Positions 8,890 to 18,404 are shown, numbered from the stretch's first letter. The stretch is 50,624 nucleotides of DNA from CAYUYV01 sp050331455 (GCA_050331455.1 JBHJGV010000009.1:1-50624), one strand, 5' to 3'. Made by a program: numbers and translations. The notes: generated from the letters alone by a model not told the origin.

Positions 8890-9627
8890 ATGACCATGGC
8901 CGAGCCGTCGCTTCAAACCGCCGGGTCCGAGGACGAAGCCGGCATCGTTCGTCTTGCTGCGGACGAGCGTACCTTTTCCACCCTGGAACAGGCCATACGG
9001 CGCACGGCCCTGGGCCGATGGTTCATCCGCGAGACCGAGCGGCGCGCCCGCACGCGGGAAAGCCGCGACATCCTGGAGGCCATCGAGGGGATCCGTCAGA
9101 GCCTGGACAGTCAGCGCTCAGCGATCCGCCTGGAAGTCGTGAAGAAAGAGCTGGAGACGATGGCGGAGGCGATCGCCCAGACGCGCCACGCCATTACCTC
9201 CATCCAGCCCGAAACCGCCGGCAACAACCGGATCATGGCGGCGACGGAAGAACTCGACGCCATCGTGACGGCGACGGAACGGGCCACGTCTGACATTCTG
9301 GGTGCGGCGGAAATCATCCAGGGTGTCAGTATGGATCTGCGGGCCGGCGAAGCCGATCCCGGTTTGTGCGACAAGCTCGATGCACAGGTAACGGATATTT
9401 TTACTGCCTGCACCTTCCAGGACATTACCGGCCAGCGGACCACCAAAGTCGTCAATGTGCTGAGATACCTGGAGAAGCGCGTCAATTCGATGATCGAGAT
9501 CTGGGGCGTCGAGGACGAAGACGAGAAGGCGTGCGAGGAAAATCTGCTGTCCGGCCCCGCCAAGGAAGGCGAAGGCGCCAGCCAGGAGGACATCGACAAG
9601 ATGCTGAACGACCTCTTCGACGGGTGA
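8890..9627 (+). CDS. cheZ: CheY-P phosphatase CheZ
   Basis: The product is 245 aa and almost entirely helical. It carries the hallmark FQDITGQ at 176-182; by analogy with E. coli CheZ, Gln177 is the catalytic glutamine that positions water for CheY-P dephosphorylation. A long helical hairpin (about 60-200) precedes an acidic linker (about 205-230). The C-terminus, SQEDIDKMLNDLF, is a CheY-binding tail and closely resembles the SQxEIDALL CheY-docking motif of FliM. It directly follows cheY, so enzyme and substrate are co-expressed. An in-frame ATG two codons downstream (MAEPS) is an alternative start. Confidence 0.9.
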   Translation: MTMAEPSLQTAGSEDEAGIVRLAADERTFSTLEQAIRRTALGRWFIRETERRARTRESRDILEAIEGIRQSLDSQRSAIRLEVVKKELETMAEAIAQTRHAITSIQPETAGNNRIMAATEELDAIVTATERATSDILGAAEIIQGVSMDLRAGEADPGLCDKLDAQVTDIFTACTFQDITGQRTTKVVNVLRYLEKRVNSMIEIWGVEDEDEKACEENLLSGPAKEGEGASQEDIDKMLNDLFDG

Positions 9628-9710
9628 TGCTGACGGTGTCGTGATTTTGTGCCCGCTTGAACGCCCCTACATTGGTGTGGTCTTCCCCGCACGCCAAAGG
9701 CGGCTCCTCC

Positions 9711-10652
9711 ATGACCACCGACCGTCCCGACCGTCCCACTCTGTCCTCCCAGTCTCCTCCCCGGATCCGGCGCACCGTTCGGCCCGCGCCTGAGCGAGTC
9801 CGGCACCGGCGCTGGGGCCTTCTGCATGCGGCTGCGCTGGTGGTCACGCTTCCGTCCTGCGTGCCGGGACCGGACATGGCCGAGGAGGAGCGCCAAACCC
9901 TCGAGCGGCGCTCCGTGAGCGTGCCGGCCCTGCCCCCCGCCACATCCGACCCGGTCACCATCAGCTATCTGGAAGGCGGAACGGCGGGGGCGCCGCGTGT
10001 GATCTATGTCCATGGCACGCCGGGCGAAGCCATGGGCTGGGCCGACTATCTGGGGCCCGATGCGCCTTTTGAAGCCATCGCCCTCGATCGACCGGGCTTC
10101 GGCGAGAGCGGGCCCGACACCCAGGCGGTCACCTCCCTCGCAGCCCAAGCCGCCGCCCTCCTGCCGCTCCTGAAAGCGGTCGATGGGATCAAGCCGATCC
10201 TGGTCGGCCATTCCCTCGGCGGCCCTATCGTCGCCCGGGCGGCGATCGATTATCCGGACCGGGTGGGCGGCCTCGTGATCGCCGCCGGCTCCCTCGATCC
10301 GGATCTCGAAAAGATCAACCCCATGCAGTGGGTCGGCGAGTGGATCATCATTCGCTCCCTCCTGCCCCGTGCCATCCGCAACGCCAATCGGGAACTGCTG
10401 GCCCTGGAGCCGGAATTGAGGATCCTTGCTGGGGCCCTGGACCGGATCATCCAGCCGACCGTGATCGTCCATGGCACGAGGGATGATCTCGTGCCCTATG
10501 CCAATGTCGCTTTCATGGAAAAGACCCTGACCGGCGCGACACCGCTCGAGATTGTGACTCTTGAAGGCATCAACCATTTTCTGCCCTGGAACGCGAAACC
10601 CGTGCTTGATGACGCCGTGGCCCGTGTCGCGGACCTCATGACGGGGGGCTAA
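9711..10652 (+). CDS. Alpha/beta hydrolase, probable lipoprotein
   Basis: The 313-aa product has a canonical alpha/beta-hydrolase core: oxyanion HGTPG (101-105), nucleophile Ser168 in GHSLGG, acid Asp258/259 in HGTRDD and His289 in GINHF. Residues 34-50 (basic RRW, hydrophobic stretch, then LPSC) resemble a lipoprotein signal with Cys50 as the lipidated residue. The preceding arginine-rich head is unusually long. Substrate is unknown. The ATG at 9711 is preferred over an in-frame TTG at 9657. The DedA gene follows after 87 bp on the same strand, suggesting an envelope role. Confidence 0.82.
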   Translation: MTTDRPDRPTLSSQSPPRIRRTVRPAPERVRHRRWGLLHAAALVVTLPSCVPGPDMAEEERQTLERRSVSVPALPPATSDPVTISYLEGGTAGAPRVIYVHGTPGEAMGWADYLGPDAPFEAIALDRPGFGESGPDTQAVTSLAAQAAALLPLLKAVDGIKPILVGHSLGGPIVARAAIDYPDRVGGLVIAAGSLDPDLEKINPMQWVGEWIIIRSLLPRAIRNANRELLALEPELRILAGALDRIIQPTVIVHGTRDDLVPYANVAFMEKTLTGATPLEIVTLEGINHFLPWNAKPVLDDAVARVADLMTGG

Positions 10653-10739
10653 GGTGGCGCAGGCGGACCGGTGCACGGTCTGCGGGTCTCAGGGGTCACG
10701 GGCCCGGTGAGGGGCGGGGTCAAGGGAAAGGATGGAGCC

Positions 10740-11345
10740 ATGGGCGAGGAGACAGGCGGGATGCTGATCGACACCCTGCGGCAGGCCGCGGGTTCGCCCG
10801 TCTTCCTGTTCTTCCTCATCATGTCGGCGACGTTGATCCTGGAAGACGCGGCGGCGACGGGCGCGGCGCTTCTGGCCGGCGAGGGCGTCGTTGCGCCGGG
10901 TCTGGCCCTTGCGGCGCTCTACGCGGGGATCGTCGTGGGCGATCTCAGCCTTTACGGCCTCGGACATCTCGCGTCCCACCGCCCCTGGCTGCGGGAGCGG
11001 ATCGGTGCGGAGCGGCTGGAAAAGGGGCAGGCCTGGCTCTCGGGGCGTCTGATCTTCACCCTTTTCGGCGCGCGGTGCGTGCCGGGTATGCGCCTGCCCA
11101 CCTATCTGGCGAGCGGCTTCCTGGGGGTCTCCTTCACCAAATTCGCGGCCATCGCCATCGTCGCAGCGGCCGCGTGGACGACTGTGTTTTTCTCGCTGGT
11201 TTACACCTTCGGCCAGGCGGCCGCCCAGGTCCTGGGCGGGTGGAGCTGGATCGTGGGCCTCGGCCTGCTGCTGGCCGCGCTGGTGGTGCCGAACCTCATT
11301 GCCCGGCGCCTGGGCCGGCGCCCCGGATCCGGACCACGCCCATGA
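10740..11345 (+). CDS. DedA/SNARE-associated family membrane protein
   Basis: The 201-aa integral membrane protein has several hydrophobic segments (about 18-38, 50-72, 130-155, 165-190). It carries the DedA signature region FGARCVPGMRLPTYLASGFLGVS (arginine, PG, arginine). DedA proteins are flippase-like inner-membrane proteins linked to undecaprenyl-phosphate or phospholipid recycling. The ATG at 10740 has an AAGGA site upstream; the open frame begins earlier at 10671. Its TGA (11343-11345) overlaps the ATG of the following ATP-grasp gene as ATGA, so the two should be translationally coupled. Confidence 0.85.
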   Translation: MGEETGGMLIDTLRQAAGSPVFLFFLIMSATLILEDAAATGAALLAGEGVVAPGLALAALYAGIVVGDLSLYGLGHLASHRPWLRERIGAERLEKGQAWLSGRLIFTLFGARCVPGMRLPTYLASGFLGVSFTKFAAIAIVAAAAWTTVFFSLVYTFGQAAAQVLGGWSWIVGLGLLLAALVVPNLIARRLGRRPGSGPRP

Positions 11346-12514
11346 TGCCCCAGTCTCCCCCGCCTTGCGAGGCAGAAGCCTTGGAACCCGGCGACACCAG
11401 CACCTTCCACCAGGGGGGCATGCATTTCGGGCTTCCTCCGCTCCAAGAGCATGGTCCCGCCCTGTCGACCTTCGAAATGACGCGGCCGTTGGTCTTCTAT
11501 TTCCCGCTTTTCGTCTATTGGGCCTTTCTCGGTCTGCGCCATTGGGGCCTCAGCCTGCCCACGGTGGCCAATCCGCATTTTCCGTTGGGCGGCCTGATCG
11601 GGGAGTCGAAAAGCGAGGTTCTGGACACCATCACCGATCCGGTGGCCCGCTCCTTCATCTCTCCCTACACCACGCTGGCCATGGCGCCGGAAGCGGAGCT
11701 GGACACCCTGTGGGCCGGGGCCCTGGAGCGTGTCGAGACCGAGCGCCTGGGCTGGCCCGTGGTCGCCAAACCGGATATCGGCAGCCGGGGTGCGGGCGTG
11801 CGCCTCGCCAAGACGCCGGAGGATCTGAAAGCCTATCTGGCGGCCTTTCCCCGGGGCCACACGGTCGTGCTCCAGGCCTTCATCCCCTTCGAGGCGGAAG
11901 CCGGCGTCTTCTATGTCCGCCTGCCCGGTGAGCGGCAAGGGCGGCTGTTCTCCCTCACCCTGAAATATTTCCCTTACGTGGTGGGGGACGGAGTCTCGAC
12001 CCTCCGCACCCTGATCGAGCGGGATCCCCGGGCCGGGCGCATCGCCCATATCTATCTGCCGCGGCATTCAAACCACGCCGAGCGGGTCTTGCCCGAAGGC
12101 CAGCCCTATCGCCTCGCCTTCGCGGGCAGCCACAGCCGCGGTACGATTTTCAAGGACGGGTCTGCCCACATCACGCCTCAGATGACGGCCGCCTTCGAAC
12201 GGGTGGCCCAGGCCATGCCGGAATTCTATTTCGGCCGCTTCGATGTGCGCTTTCCCACCATCGAGGATCTCAAGCGGGGCGAAAAGTTCCGCATCATCGA
12301 AGTGAACGGCGCCGGTGCCGAGGCCACCCATATCTGGGACAGCGGCAATTCCCTGTGGAGTGCGTATCGCACCCTGTTCGAGCAGTACGGCCTCCTCTAT
12401 CGCATCGGCGCGGCGAACCGGCGCCGGGGTTTCAAACCCGTGCCCTGGTGGCAGGTCGCCCGCTCCTATGTGAAGGAACTGACGGCCACGGCCCATTACC
12501 CCCAAACCGAATAG
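11342..12514 (+). CDS. ATP-grasp domain protein (carboxylate-amine ligase-like)
   Basis: The 390-aa protein has an N-terminal module with an aromatic segment (VFYFPLFVYWAFLGLRHWG) that may lie at the membrane. The ATP-grasp fold follows: WPVVAKPDIGSRGAGV (nucleotide-clamping lysine and flexible loop), VVLQAFIP, and FRIIEVNGAGAEATHIWD, where Glu and Asn would bind Mg-ATP. Such enzymes join a carboxylate to an amine or similar nucleophile; D-Ala-D-Ala ligase is a relative, but the substrate here is unknown. The 4-bp overlap with the DedA gene suggests a shared role in lipid-carrier or wall chemistry. Confidence 0.8.
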   Translation: MMPQSPPPCEAEALEPGDTSTFHQGGMHFGLPPLQEHGPALSTFEMTRPLVFYFPLFVYWAFLGLRHWGLSLPTVANPHFPLGGLIGESKSEVLDTITDPVARSFISPYTTLAMAPEAELDTLWAGALERVETERLGWPVVAKPDIGSRGAGVRLAKTPEDLKAYLAAFPRGHTVVLQAFIPFEAEAGVFYVRLPGERQGRLFSLTLKYFPYVVGDGVSTLRTLIERDPRAGRIAHIYLPRHSNHAERVLPEGQPYRLAFAGSHSRGTIFKDGSAHITPQMTAAFERVAQAMPEFYFGRFDVRFPTIEDLKRGEKFRIIEVNGAGAEATHIWDSGNSLWSAYRTLFEQYGLLYRIGAANRRRGFKPVPWWQVARSYVKELTATAHYPQTE

Positions 12515-12624
12515 GGATATCGCAGGATTGTGATCGCTCGCCCTTCGCGCAGCGCTTAGCCTTTGGATCGCAACCAAGACATCCAGGGGAGCGTCCCCGG
12601 CCGGGCACAGCCCTCGCATCCCGT

Positions 12625-13056
12625 ATGGCCTCGGCCACCGAACCCGGCCCCGGCGTCCTCGACCTCTCCGTCCGCGTCACGAACCCCAATGCGGGCAGCC
12701 CGGCAGCCAATATGCTTTCCACTGCCGTGGTCCGGTTTTCGCTCGATGTGCGGCAGGCCGCCATGCAAAGCGACTTCAGCGAGTCCCAGCCCGCAGACCC
12801 GGTCGTCGCCGTCGCCGATGAACAATCCGCGCGGCGCTTTCTCAACCACCGCACCGATATCAGCCGCCGGGGCGACGTGGAGAAGATCTTCGACGGATGG
12901 GCCGAAAGCTTCGCCGACCACGTGGCGCACGGAGAAGAAGAGATAAGCATGGAAAAGAAGCCGAAAGCGGCGCGGCATCGACGGGCAGTCGAAACGCGCC
13001 TTTCTTTCGACACGTTCCGCGTTCTGACAGAGTTTTCATGCCTCCGTTCAGATTGA
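12625..13056 (+). CDS. Hypothetical protein
   Basis: This 143-aa frame (MASATEPGPGVLDLSVRV...) keeps the G/C third-position bias of neighbouring genes over most of its length. It contains an acidic, helix-like GDVEKIFDGWAESFADHV segment. I recognise no family. There is no obvious ribosome site at the ATG, and the frame is open further upstream into the ATP-grasp gene, so the start is uncertain. A minus-strand frame at 12556-12978 is less gene-like. It could be a real small gene between the ATP-grasp and transpeptidase genes, or chance. Confidence 0.4.
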   Translation: MASATEPGPGVLDLSVRVTNPNAGSPAANMLSTAVVRFSLDVRQAAMQSDFSESQPADPVVAVADEQSARRFLNHRTDISRRGDVEKIFDGWAESFADHVAHGEEEISMEKKPKAARHRRAVETRLSFDTFRVLTEFSCLRSD

Positions 13057-13144
13057 ATCCCTGCGACCGCTTGACAGGACCGCCTGCACACGCAATCCGT
13101 ATTTGGTGAGGCAGAGGGGGCGCGAGTACAGGATTTGTGAGCGC

Positions 13145-13837
13145 ATGGGGAACAGTTTGGACATAGGGACGGGCCTGCGTTCGATGGCCCGGGTCCTGAT
13201 GAAGACGAAAAGCGTGAAGGCTGGCGCGGCCGCAGGGATGCTGCTGGCGAGTGCGCTGGCAGGCGGTTCGGCGGAGGCCTTTTCGAGGACCGATGGTCTT
13301 GCAAGCCACAGCCTCGACCAGGGCAGCGCAGGCATGGCGCCGCCCATCCCGCACACGCTGCTGGCCGAAGCCTTGAGCGCCTATCGCAAGCACGCCCACG
13401 AGGTGCGCAACGCCCGCTATATCAGCATTGCCGATTTCTCCCGCCATTCGAGCCAGGAGCGCCTCTTCATTCTGGATCTCGAAACGGGGACCCATGAGGC
13501 GCTCCTGGTCGCCCATGGACAGGGCTCCGACCGGAACCATGACGGTTTTGCCGATGTGTTCTCCAACGAGGTGGACTCCCATATGAGTTCGCTCGGCGCC
13601 TATGTCACGCTGGGGACCTATCAGGGCAAGCACGGGCTCTCGATGCGTCTACGCGGTCTTGAGCCGACCAATGACCGGGCCCGGGAACGGGCCATCGTCA
13701 TGCATGGCGCCGATTATGTGAGCCGGGAGCGCGACACGCTGGGCCGGAGTTGGGGTTGCCCGGCCATCGAGCCCCACCTCGTGGAAAAAGTGCTGCCGCG
13801 CCTCGCCGGCGGGACCTTCCTCTACATCACGCGATAG
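13145..13837 (+). CDS. Murein L,D-transpeptidase catalytic domain protein (YkuD_2-like)
   Basis: The 230-aa exported protein has a signal peptide with hydrophobic core GAAAGMLLASALAGG and likely cleavage after AEA near residue 45. The mature domain matches the YkuD_2 family: FILDLETG, VAHGQGSD, FSNEVDSHMSSLGAYVTLGTYQGKHG in its family order, then catalytic His187 (MHGADYVS) and Cys205 (RSWGCPAI). Family members act or are predicted to act on peptidoglycan stem peptides in the periplasm. Starts at 13184 and 13199 are also in frame; I chose 13145 because AGGA lies upstream. It follows the DedA and ATP-grasp genes on the same strand. Confidence 0.87.
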   Translation: MGNSLDIGTGLRSMARVLMKTKSVKAGAAAGMLLASALAGGSAEAFSRTDGLASHSLDQGSAGMAPPIPHTLLAEALSAYRKHAHEVRNARYISIADFSRHSSQERLFILDLETGTHEALLVAHGQGSDRNHDGFADVFSNEVDSHMSSLGAYVTLGTYQGKHGLSMRLRGLEPTNDRARERAIVMHGADYVSRERDTLGRSWGCPAIEPHLVEKVLPRLAGGTFLYITR

Positions 13838-13897
13838 GCGCCCGGCCGCGCGTCCCGGGACCCGGCCAATGGCCCGGCCCCGGTCACGCCGCCGCGC

Positions 13898-15568
<1,671 letters not shown>

Positions 15569-15589
15569 GGGCTCCACTCCTTTTTCGGA

Positions 15590-15605
15590 CCGTTATCGAT
15601 AACGG
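15590..15605. promoter_or_regulatory. Perfect 16-bp palindrome, putative operator
   Basis: CCGTTATCGATAACGG is perfectly self-complementary and sits 22 bp upstream of the amidohydrolase start. A CG-centred palindrome of this size in a leader is typical of a LacI-, GntR- or TetR-type dimer site. No regulator gene is adjacent. Confidence 0.55.
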
Positions 15606-16245
15606 GATGATGACACAGTTCGATCTAATGTCCTGCTGCACGGCGTTGCGGTGACGGAGCGGGCCTTGATGTCCTCCCATCCCGGCCATCGATTCGCCCC
15701 AGATCCCATGCGTGATGCAGGGGCACTGACACAGGGCGCGCCTGAAACGGCGCGCGGCCGCACAAATCCTGGGATCACAGCACACGAATAATCCCTCGAC
15801 GGACATGCGGAAATGTGTATAGTGGATTTCAGTTGGGTGCGATGGGTGGCCCTTGAGATCCCTGATGGGGTTCTGTTTGGCATTCCTGTCCACGAATGAA
15901 CGGGGTTGCCTTTGGCTGGTCGAGACTCGGTCGCGACATACCCGCTTCGCCTCCGCAGCGCTGGAGGCCCCCCGCTCCGGGCGATCCAGTCCCCGGAGAC
16001 ACCCTGCCCCTCCCCCGATTTCCTGCATATTTCAAAGCGTTTCAAGCGCCGGGCTCCGCGCCCAGGTGCAATAGTCTGTGCACGGTGGGCATTGAGGCCA
16101 TCGGAGCGGACGCCGACCCCATGCCTCTTCCGCAAGCGCCCGGACGGTCTTGAGCCGTCGGCCTCCCTCTCCCGGCGATCTCGTCGGTCGGGGGACGGCG
16201 CGCGGACGCACACTTTCTTCCGCCCACCGATCAATGGAGGATTCC
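15606..16245. other. Intergenic region upstream of phoH-like gene; possible ncRNA or long leader
   Basis: This 640-bp stretch between the divergent amidohydrolase and PhoH genes has no convincing coding frame. A possible plus-strand promoter lies at 15796-15823. The DNA after it is GC-rich with many potential stems (for example around 15945-16015 and 16135-16200). I considered 6S RNA, tmRNA and SRP RNA and could not match any. It could be a long 5' leader or an unrecognised RNA. Confidence 0.35.
15796..15823 (+). promoter_or_regulatory. Possible sigma-70 promoter
   Basis: TCGACG (-35) and TATAGT (-10) are separated by 16 bp. The -10 differs from consensus at one position; the -35 is weaker. 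Predicted transcription starts near 15830, about 415 bp before the PhoH ATG. Confidence 0.4.
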
Positions 16246-17037
16246 ATGGGGAAGCGTGCCCGCCAGACTGCCCGCCTGAGAAGAGACGAGCGTAGCCCAT
16301 GGGATGATCATCCGGGCAAAGTCCAGGCCTTGTTTCCCGACACGGACCCGGCCGGCAGTCCCTTGATGGATGCGCCGTCCTGGGATCCTCTGCCGCCGGA
16401 ACAGCGCGATCAGCGCTTCTTGAGGAAGGTCAAGCCCCGCAGCCCCAACCAACAGGTCCTGTGGGATGCCATGGATCAGCATTCCCTGGTGGCCGCCATC
16501 GGTCCGGCCGGAACGGGCAAGACCTATCTCGCCATTTCGAAAGCGGTGGAGGCCCTTGAAAGCGGACAAGTTGCTCGCATCACCCTGTCCCGCCCCGCCG
16601 TGGAGGCCGGCGAAACCATCGGCTTTCTGCCCGGCGATCTGGAGGATAAGCTCGCGCCTTTCCTGCGCCCGCTCTATGACGCGTTGAGCGATCGCTTGGG
16701 CTCCAAGCGGCTGAAAAGCCTGCTGGCGGACGGATCGATCGAGATTGCGCCCGTGGGCTATATGCGGGGACGCACCCTGAACAACACTTTCGTCGTGATC
16801 GATGAGGCCCAGAACTGCACCTATGGCCAGCTGAAAATGCTGCTGACCCGTCTGGGCTGGCATTCCACCATGGTGCTGACGGGGGACCCGGACCAAACGG
16901 ACCTGCTGGACGGCCTCTCCGGGTTCGGGCCGATCGCGGAGAAACTGGCGACCCTGGATCACATCGCCGTGGTGCGCATGAAGGACGGCGATATCGTCCG
17001 CCATCCCCTTGTCGCCGCCATGCTCACGGTGCTCTGA
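16246..17037 (+). CDS. PhoH family P-loop ATPase
   Basis: The 263-aa cytoplasmic protein has Walker A GPAGTGKT (86-93) and Walker B FVVIDEAQN (near residue 187), followed by LTGDPDQTDL, all typical of PhoH. The family comprises RNA-associated ATPases, often called phosphate-starvation-inducible, but their exact role is unsettled. The ATG at 16246 is preceded by GGAGG at ideal spacing; another in-frame ATG at 16234 lacks a site. The lysine/arginine-rich N-terminus (MGKRARQTARLRRDE) could contact nucleic acid. It stands alone and is convergent with the next gene. Confidence 0.92.
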   Translation: MGKRARQTARLRRDERSPWDDHPGKVQALFPDTDPAGSPLMDAPSWDPLPPEQRDQRFLRKVKPRSPNQQVLWDAMDQHSLVAAIGPAGTGKTYLAISKAVEALESGQVARITLSRPAVEAGETIGFLPGDLEDKLAPFLRPLYDALSDRLGSKRLKSLLADGSIEIAPVGYMRGRTLNNTFVVIDEAQNCTYGQLKMLLTRLGWHSTMVLTGDPDQTDLLDGLSGFGPIAEKLATLDHIAVVRMKDGDIVRHPLVAAMLTVL

Positions 17038-17063
17038 TCGCCTTACCGGCCCTGAACCGCCGT

Positions 17064-17094
17064 CGGCCCCCGGCGCCTGAGCGCATGGGGGCCG
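17064..17094. terminator. GC-rich hairpin between convergent genes
   Basis: The 8-bp arms CGGCCCCC and GGGGGCCG enclose 15 nt between the PhoH stop and the convergent membrane-protein gene. No T-tract follows on either strand, so it is only a possible terminator. Confidence 0.35.
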
Positions 17095-17101
17095 GCCATG
17101 G

Positions 17102-17536
17102 TCAGGCCGCGCGCGGCGGCGTCACGGTGCGGGCATAGACCACCATGAATAGGGCGAACAGAAAGATCAGGGCCGAGAAGATCGCGCCGCCCGTGCCCAT
17201 CATGGCCTGCCAGTCCGTGAAGGCGAAGGTGTGGACGCTCGTCACGACCATGGCGATGAAAGAAAGGGCCAGGACCGGCACCGACAGACGGGTCCGCATG
17301 AGCAGGAGCAACGCTCCAAGCACGCCGCCCCATACGGCGAGCGCCCAGGCCGCATCGAACCACGCCGGAAAGCCCGTGAAATAGGCCACCTGCTCCGGTG
17401 TGAACGCACTCAGATAGTCTTCGTTTTTCGTCTGTGTCATGACGTAATCGAGGGCGCCCATCCCGCTCCACAGCAGTGCCACGACGCCGATGACCCACAC
17501 ATGCCAGGGCGTGCGCCCGCTTGTTTCTCCAGCCAT
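17102..17536 (-). CDS. Small four-helix membrane protein, unknown function
   Basis: The 144-aa protein has four hydrophobic segments (about 13-32, 61-80, 86-107, 112-135). An extracytoplasmic-looking loop (MTQTKNEDYLSAFTPEQVAYFTGFPAWFDAAW in order) lies between the first two. The architecture and the YFTGFPAWFDAAWALAVWGG motif recall small proteins often labelled 'sugar transporter' in Alphaproteobacteria, but I cannot support a transport role. It is followed by a convergent PhoH gene and preceded by the regulatory region of the PhnB-like operon. Confidence 0.72.
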   Translation of the reverse strand: MAGETSGRTPWHVWVIGVVALLWSGMGALDYVMTQTKNEDYLSAFTPEQVAYFTGFPAWFDAAWALAVWGGVLGALLLLMRTRLSVPVLALSFIAMVVTSVHTFAFTDWQAMMGTGGAIFSALIFLFALFMVVYARTVTPPRAA

Positions 17537-17837
17537 GATTTCCTTTTCCCTTTTCCAGGGTCCATTGAGGACCGATCCCTGCTGGTGCTTTCGGTACGGG
17601 TTTGGACGGACGAATGGCAGACGGTCTCAAACGGGCCGAGGCCGCTCAGGGTTTCCCCGGTGCAGCGGGCCCGAAAGACACCGGACATTCGCTCTCGCTC
17701 GCTTGCCTCAACCGAAAGTATTGGCCTGTGCCTCCCGTCGCTTTCTTTGTCTGCGACAGGGCGCGCAAGCATAGACCGGACAAAGCGGCAATCACCATCA
17801 CGCTCTACGCAAAAAACGCGGCCCAACAAAAGATTTC

Positions 17838-17866
17838 TTGGCAAAGTACCAACCGGTTGGTATTTT
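17838..17866 (+). promoter_or_regulatory. Sigma-70 promoter of the PhnB-like/DUF1428 operon
   Basis: TTGGCA (-35, 17838-17843) and TATTTT (-10, 17861-17866) are exactly 17 bp apart. Transcription should begin near 17873, giving a leader of about 45 nt before the ATG at 17919. Confidence 0.7.
17847..17862. promoter_or_regulatory. TetR-type operator palindrome
   Basis: TACCAACCGGTTGGTA is a perfect 16-bp palindrome filling the spacer between the -35 and -10 boxes. Repressor bound here would block RNA polymerase directly. The half-site ACCAACC is of the kind used by TetR/AcrR repressors, but no such gene is within this window, so any regulator acts from elsewhere. Confidence 0.7.
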
Positions 17867-17918
17867 TGGTGTCATCAACCCGGCTCTGATGACCCGCCCG
17901 AACGCAAAGGGAGCGACC

Positions 17919-18404
17919 ATGAATAGAAAAGTCAGAACCTGCTTGTGGTTCGACGGCATGGGGGAGGAGGCCGCCCGGTTCTACGTCTCCCTCCTGCCGG
18001 ACAGCCGGATCGAGACCGTCTATCGGCCGGATGCGGACAGGCCGCCCATGGTCGTGGAGTTCACCCTCTCCGGTGCGCCATACATGGCGCTGAATGGGGG
18101 GCCGCATTTCACATTCTCTGAAGCCGCATCCATTTCCGTGCTGACCGAAGACCAGGCGGAAACAGACCGGCTGTGGGCGGCCCTCATTGAGGGCGGTGCG
18201 GCGGGCCGCTGCGGCTGGCTCAAGGACCGTTTTGGCTTGTCCTGGCAGGTGGTGCCGAAGACACTGGTGCGCCTGATCAACGATCCGGATCGGGCCGCCG
18301 CGGGCCGGGCCCAGGCCGCCATGATGACCATGGACAGGCTTGAGATTGCAGGCCTTGAGGCCGCCTTTCGCGGCGATCTCAGCCCGAAGGAGCAAAGCCG
18401 ATGA
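17919..18404 (+). CDS. VOC superfamily protein, PhnB / 3-demethylubiquinone methyltransferase-like
   Basis: The 161-aa protein belongs to the glyoxalase/bleomycin-resistance (VOC) fold subgroup often annotated as PhnB or 3-demethylubiquinone-9 3-methyltransferase. Typical landmarks are LWFDGMGEEAARFYVSLLP near the N-terminus, FTLSGAPYMALNGGP, and GWLKDRFGLSWQVVP. Its activity is unknown. The ATG at 17919 follows AAAGGGAG. Its TGA overlaps the ATG of the DUF1428 gene as ATGA. The pair is probably controlled by the TetR-type operator upstream, which suggests induction by a small molecule or stress. Confidence 0.87.
   Translation: MNRKVRTCLWFDGMGEEAARFYVSLLPDSRIETVYRPDADRPPMVVEFTLSGAPYMALNGGPHFTFSEAASISVLTEDQAETDRLWAALIEGGAAGRCGWLKDRFGLSWQVVPKTLVRLINDPDRAAAGRAQAAMMTMDRLEIAGLEAAFRGDLSPKEQSR

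Larger units (their letters stand above)
17537..17918. other. Divergent regulatory region upstream of PhnB-like operon
   Basis: This 382-bp gap contains the promoter (17838-17866) and the operator (17847-17862). I see nothing coding in the rest. It is relatively AT-rich near 17790-17880 compared with the surrounding DNA. Confidence 0.6.

Noticed and set aside
12556..12978. Minus-strand ORF opposite the 12625 ORF
   Set aside because: The third-position pattern favours the plus strand, and the peptide is Gly/Val/His-rich with no motif.
15830..16080. 6S RNA, tmRNA or SRP RNA
   Set aside because: I could not pair the 5' and 3' ends into the 6S closing stem, nor find tmRNA tRNA-like or SRP conserved bases. 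Left as an unnamed candidate.
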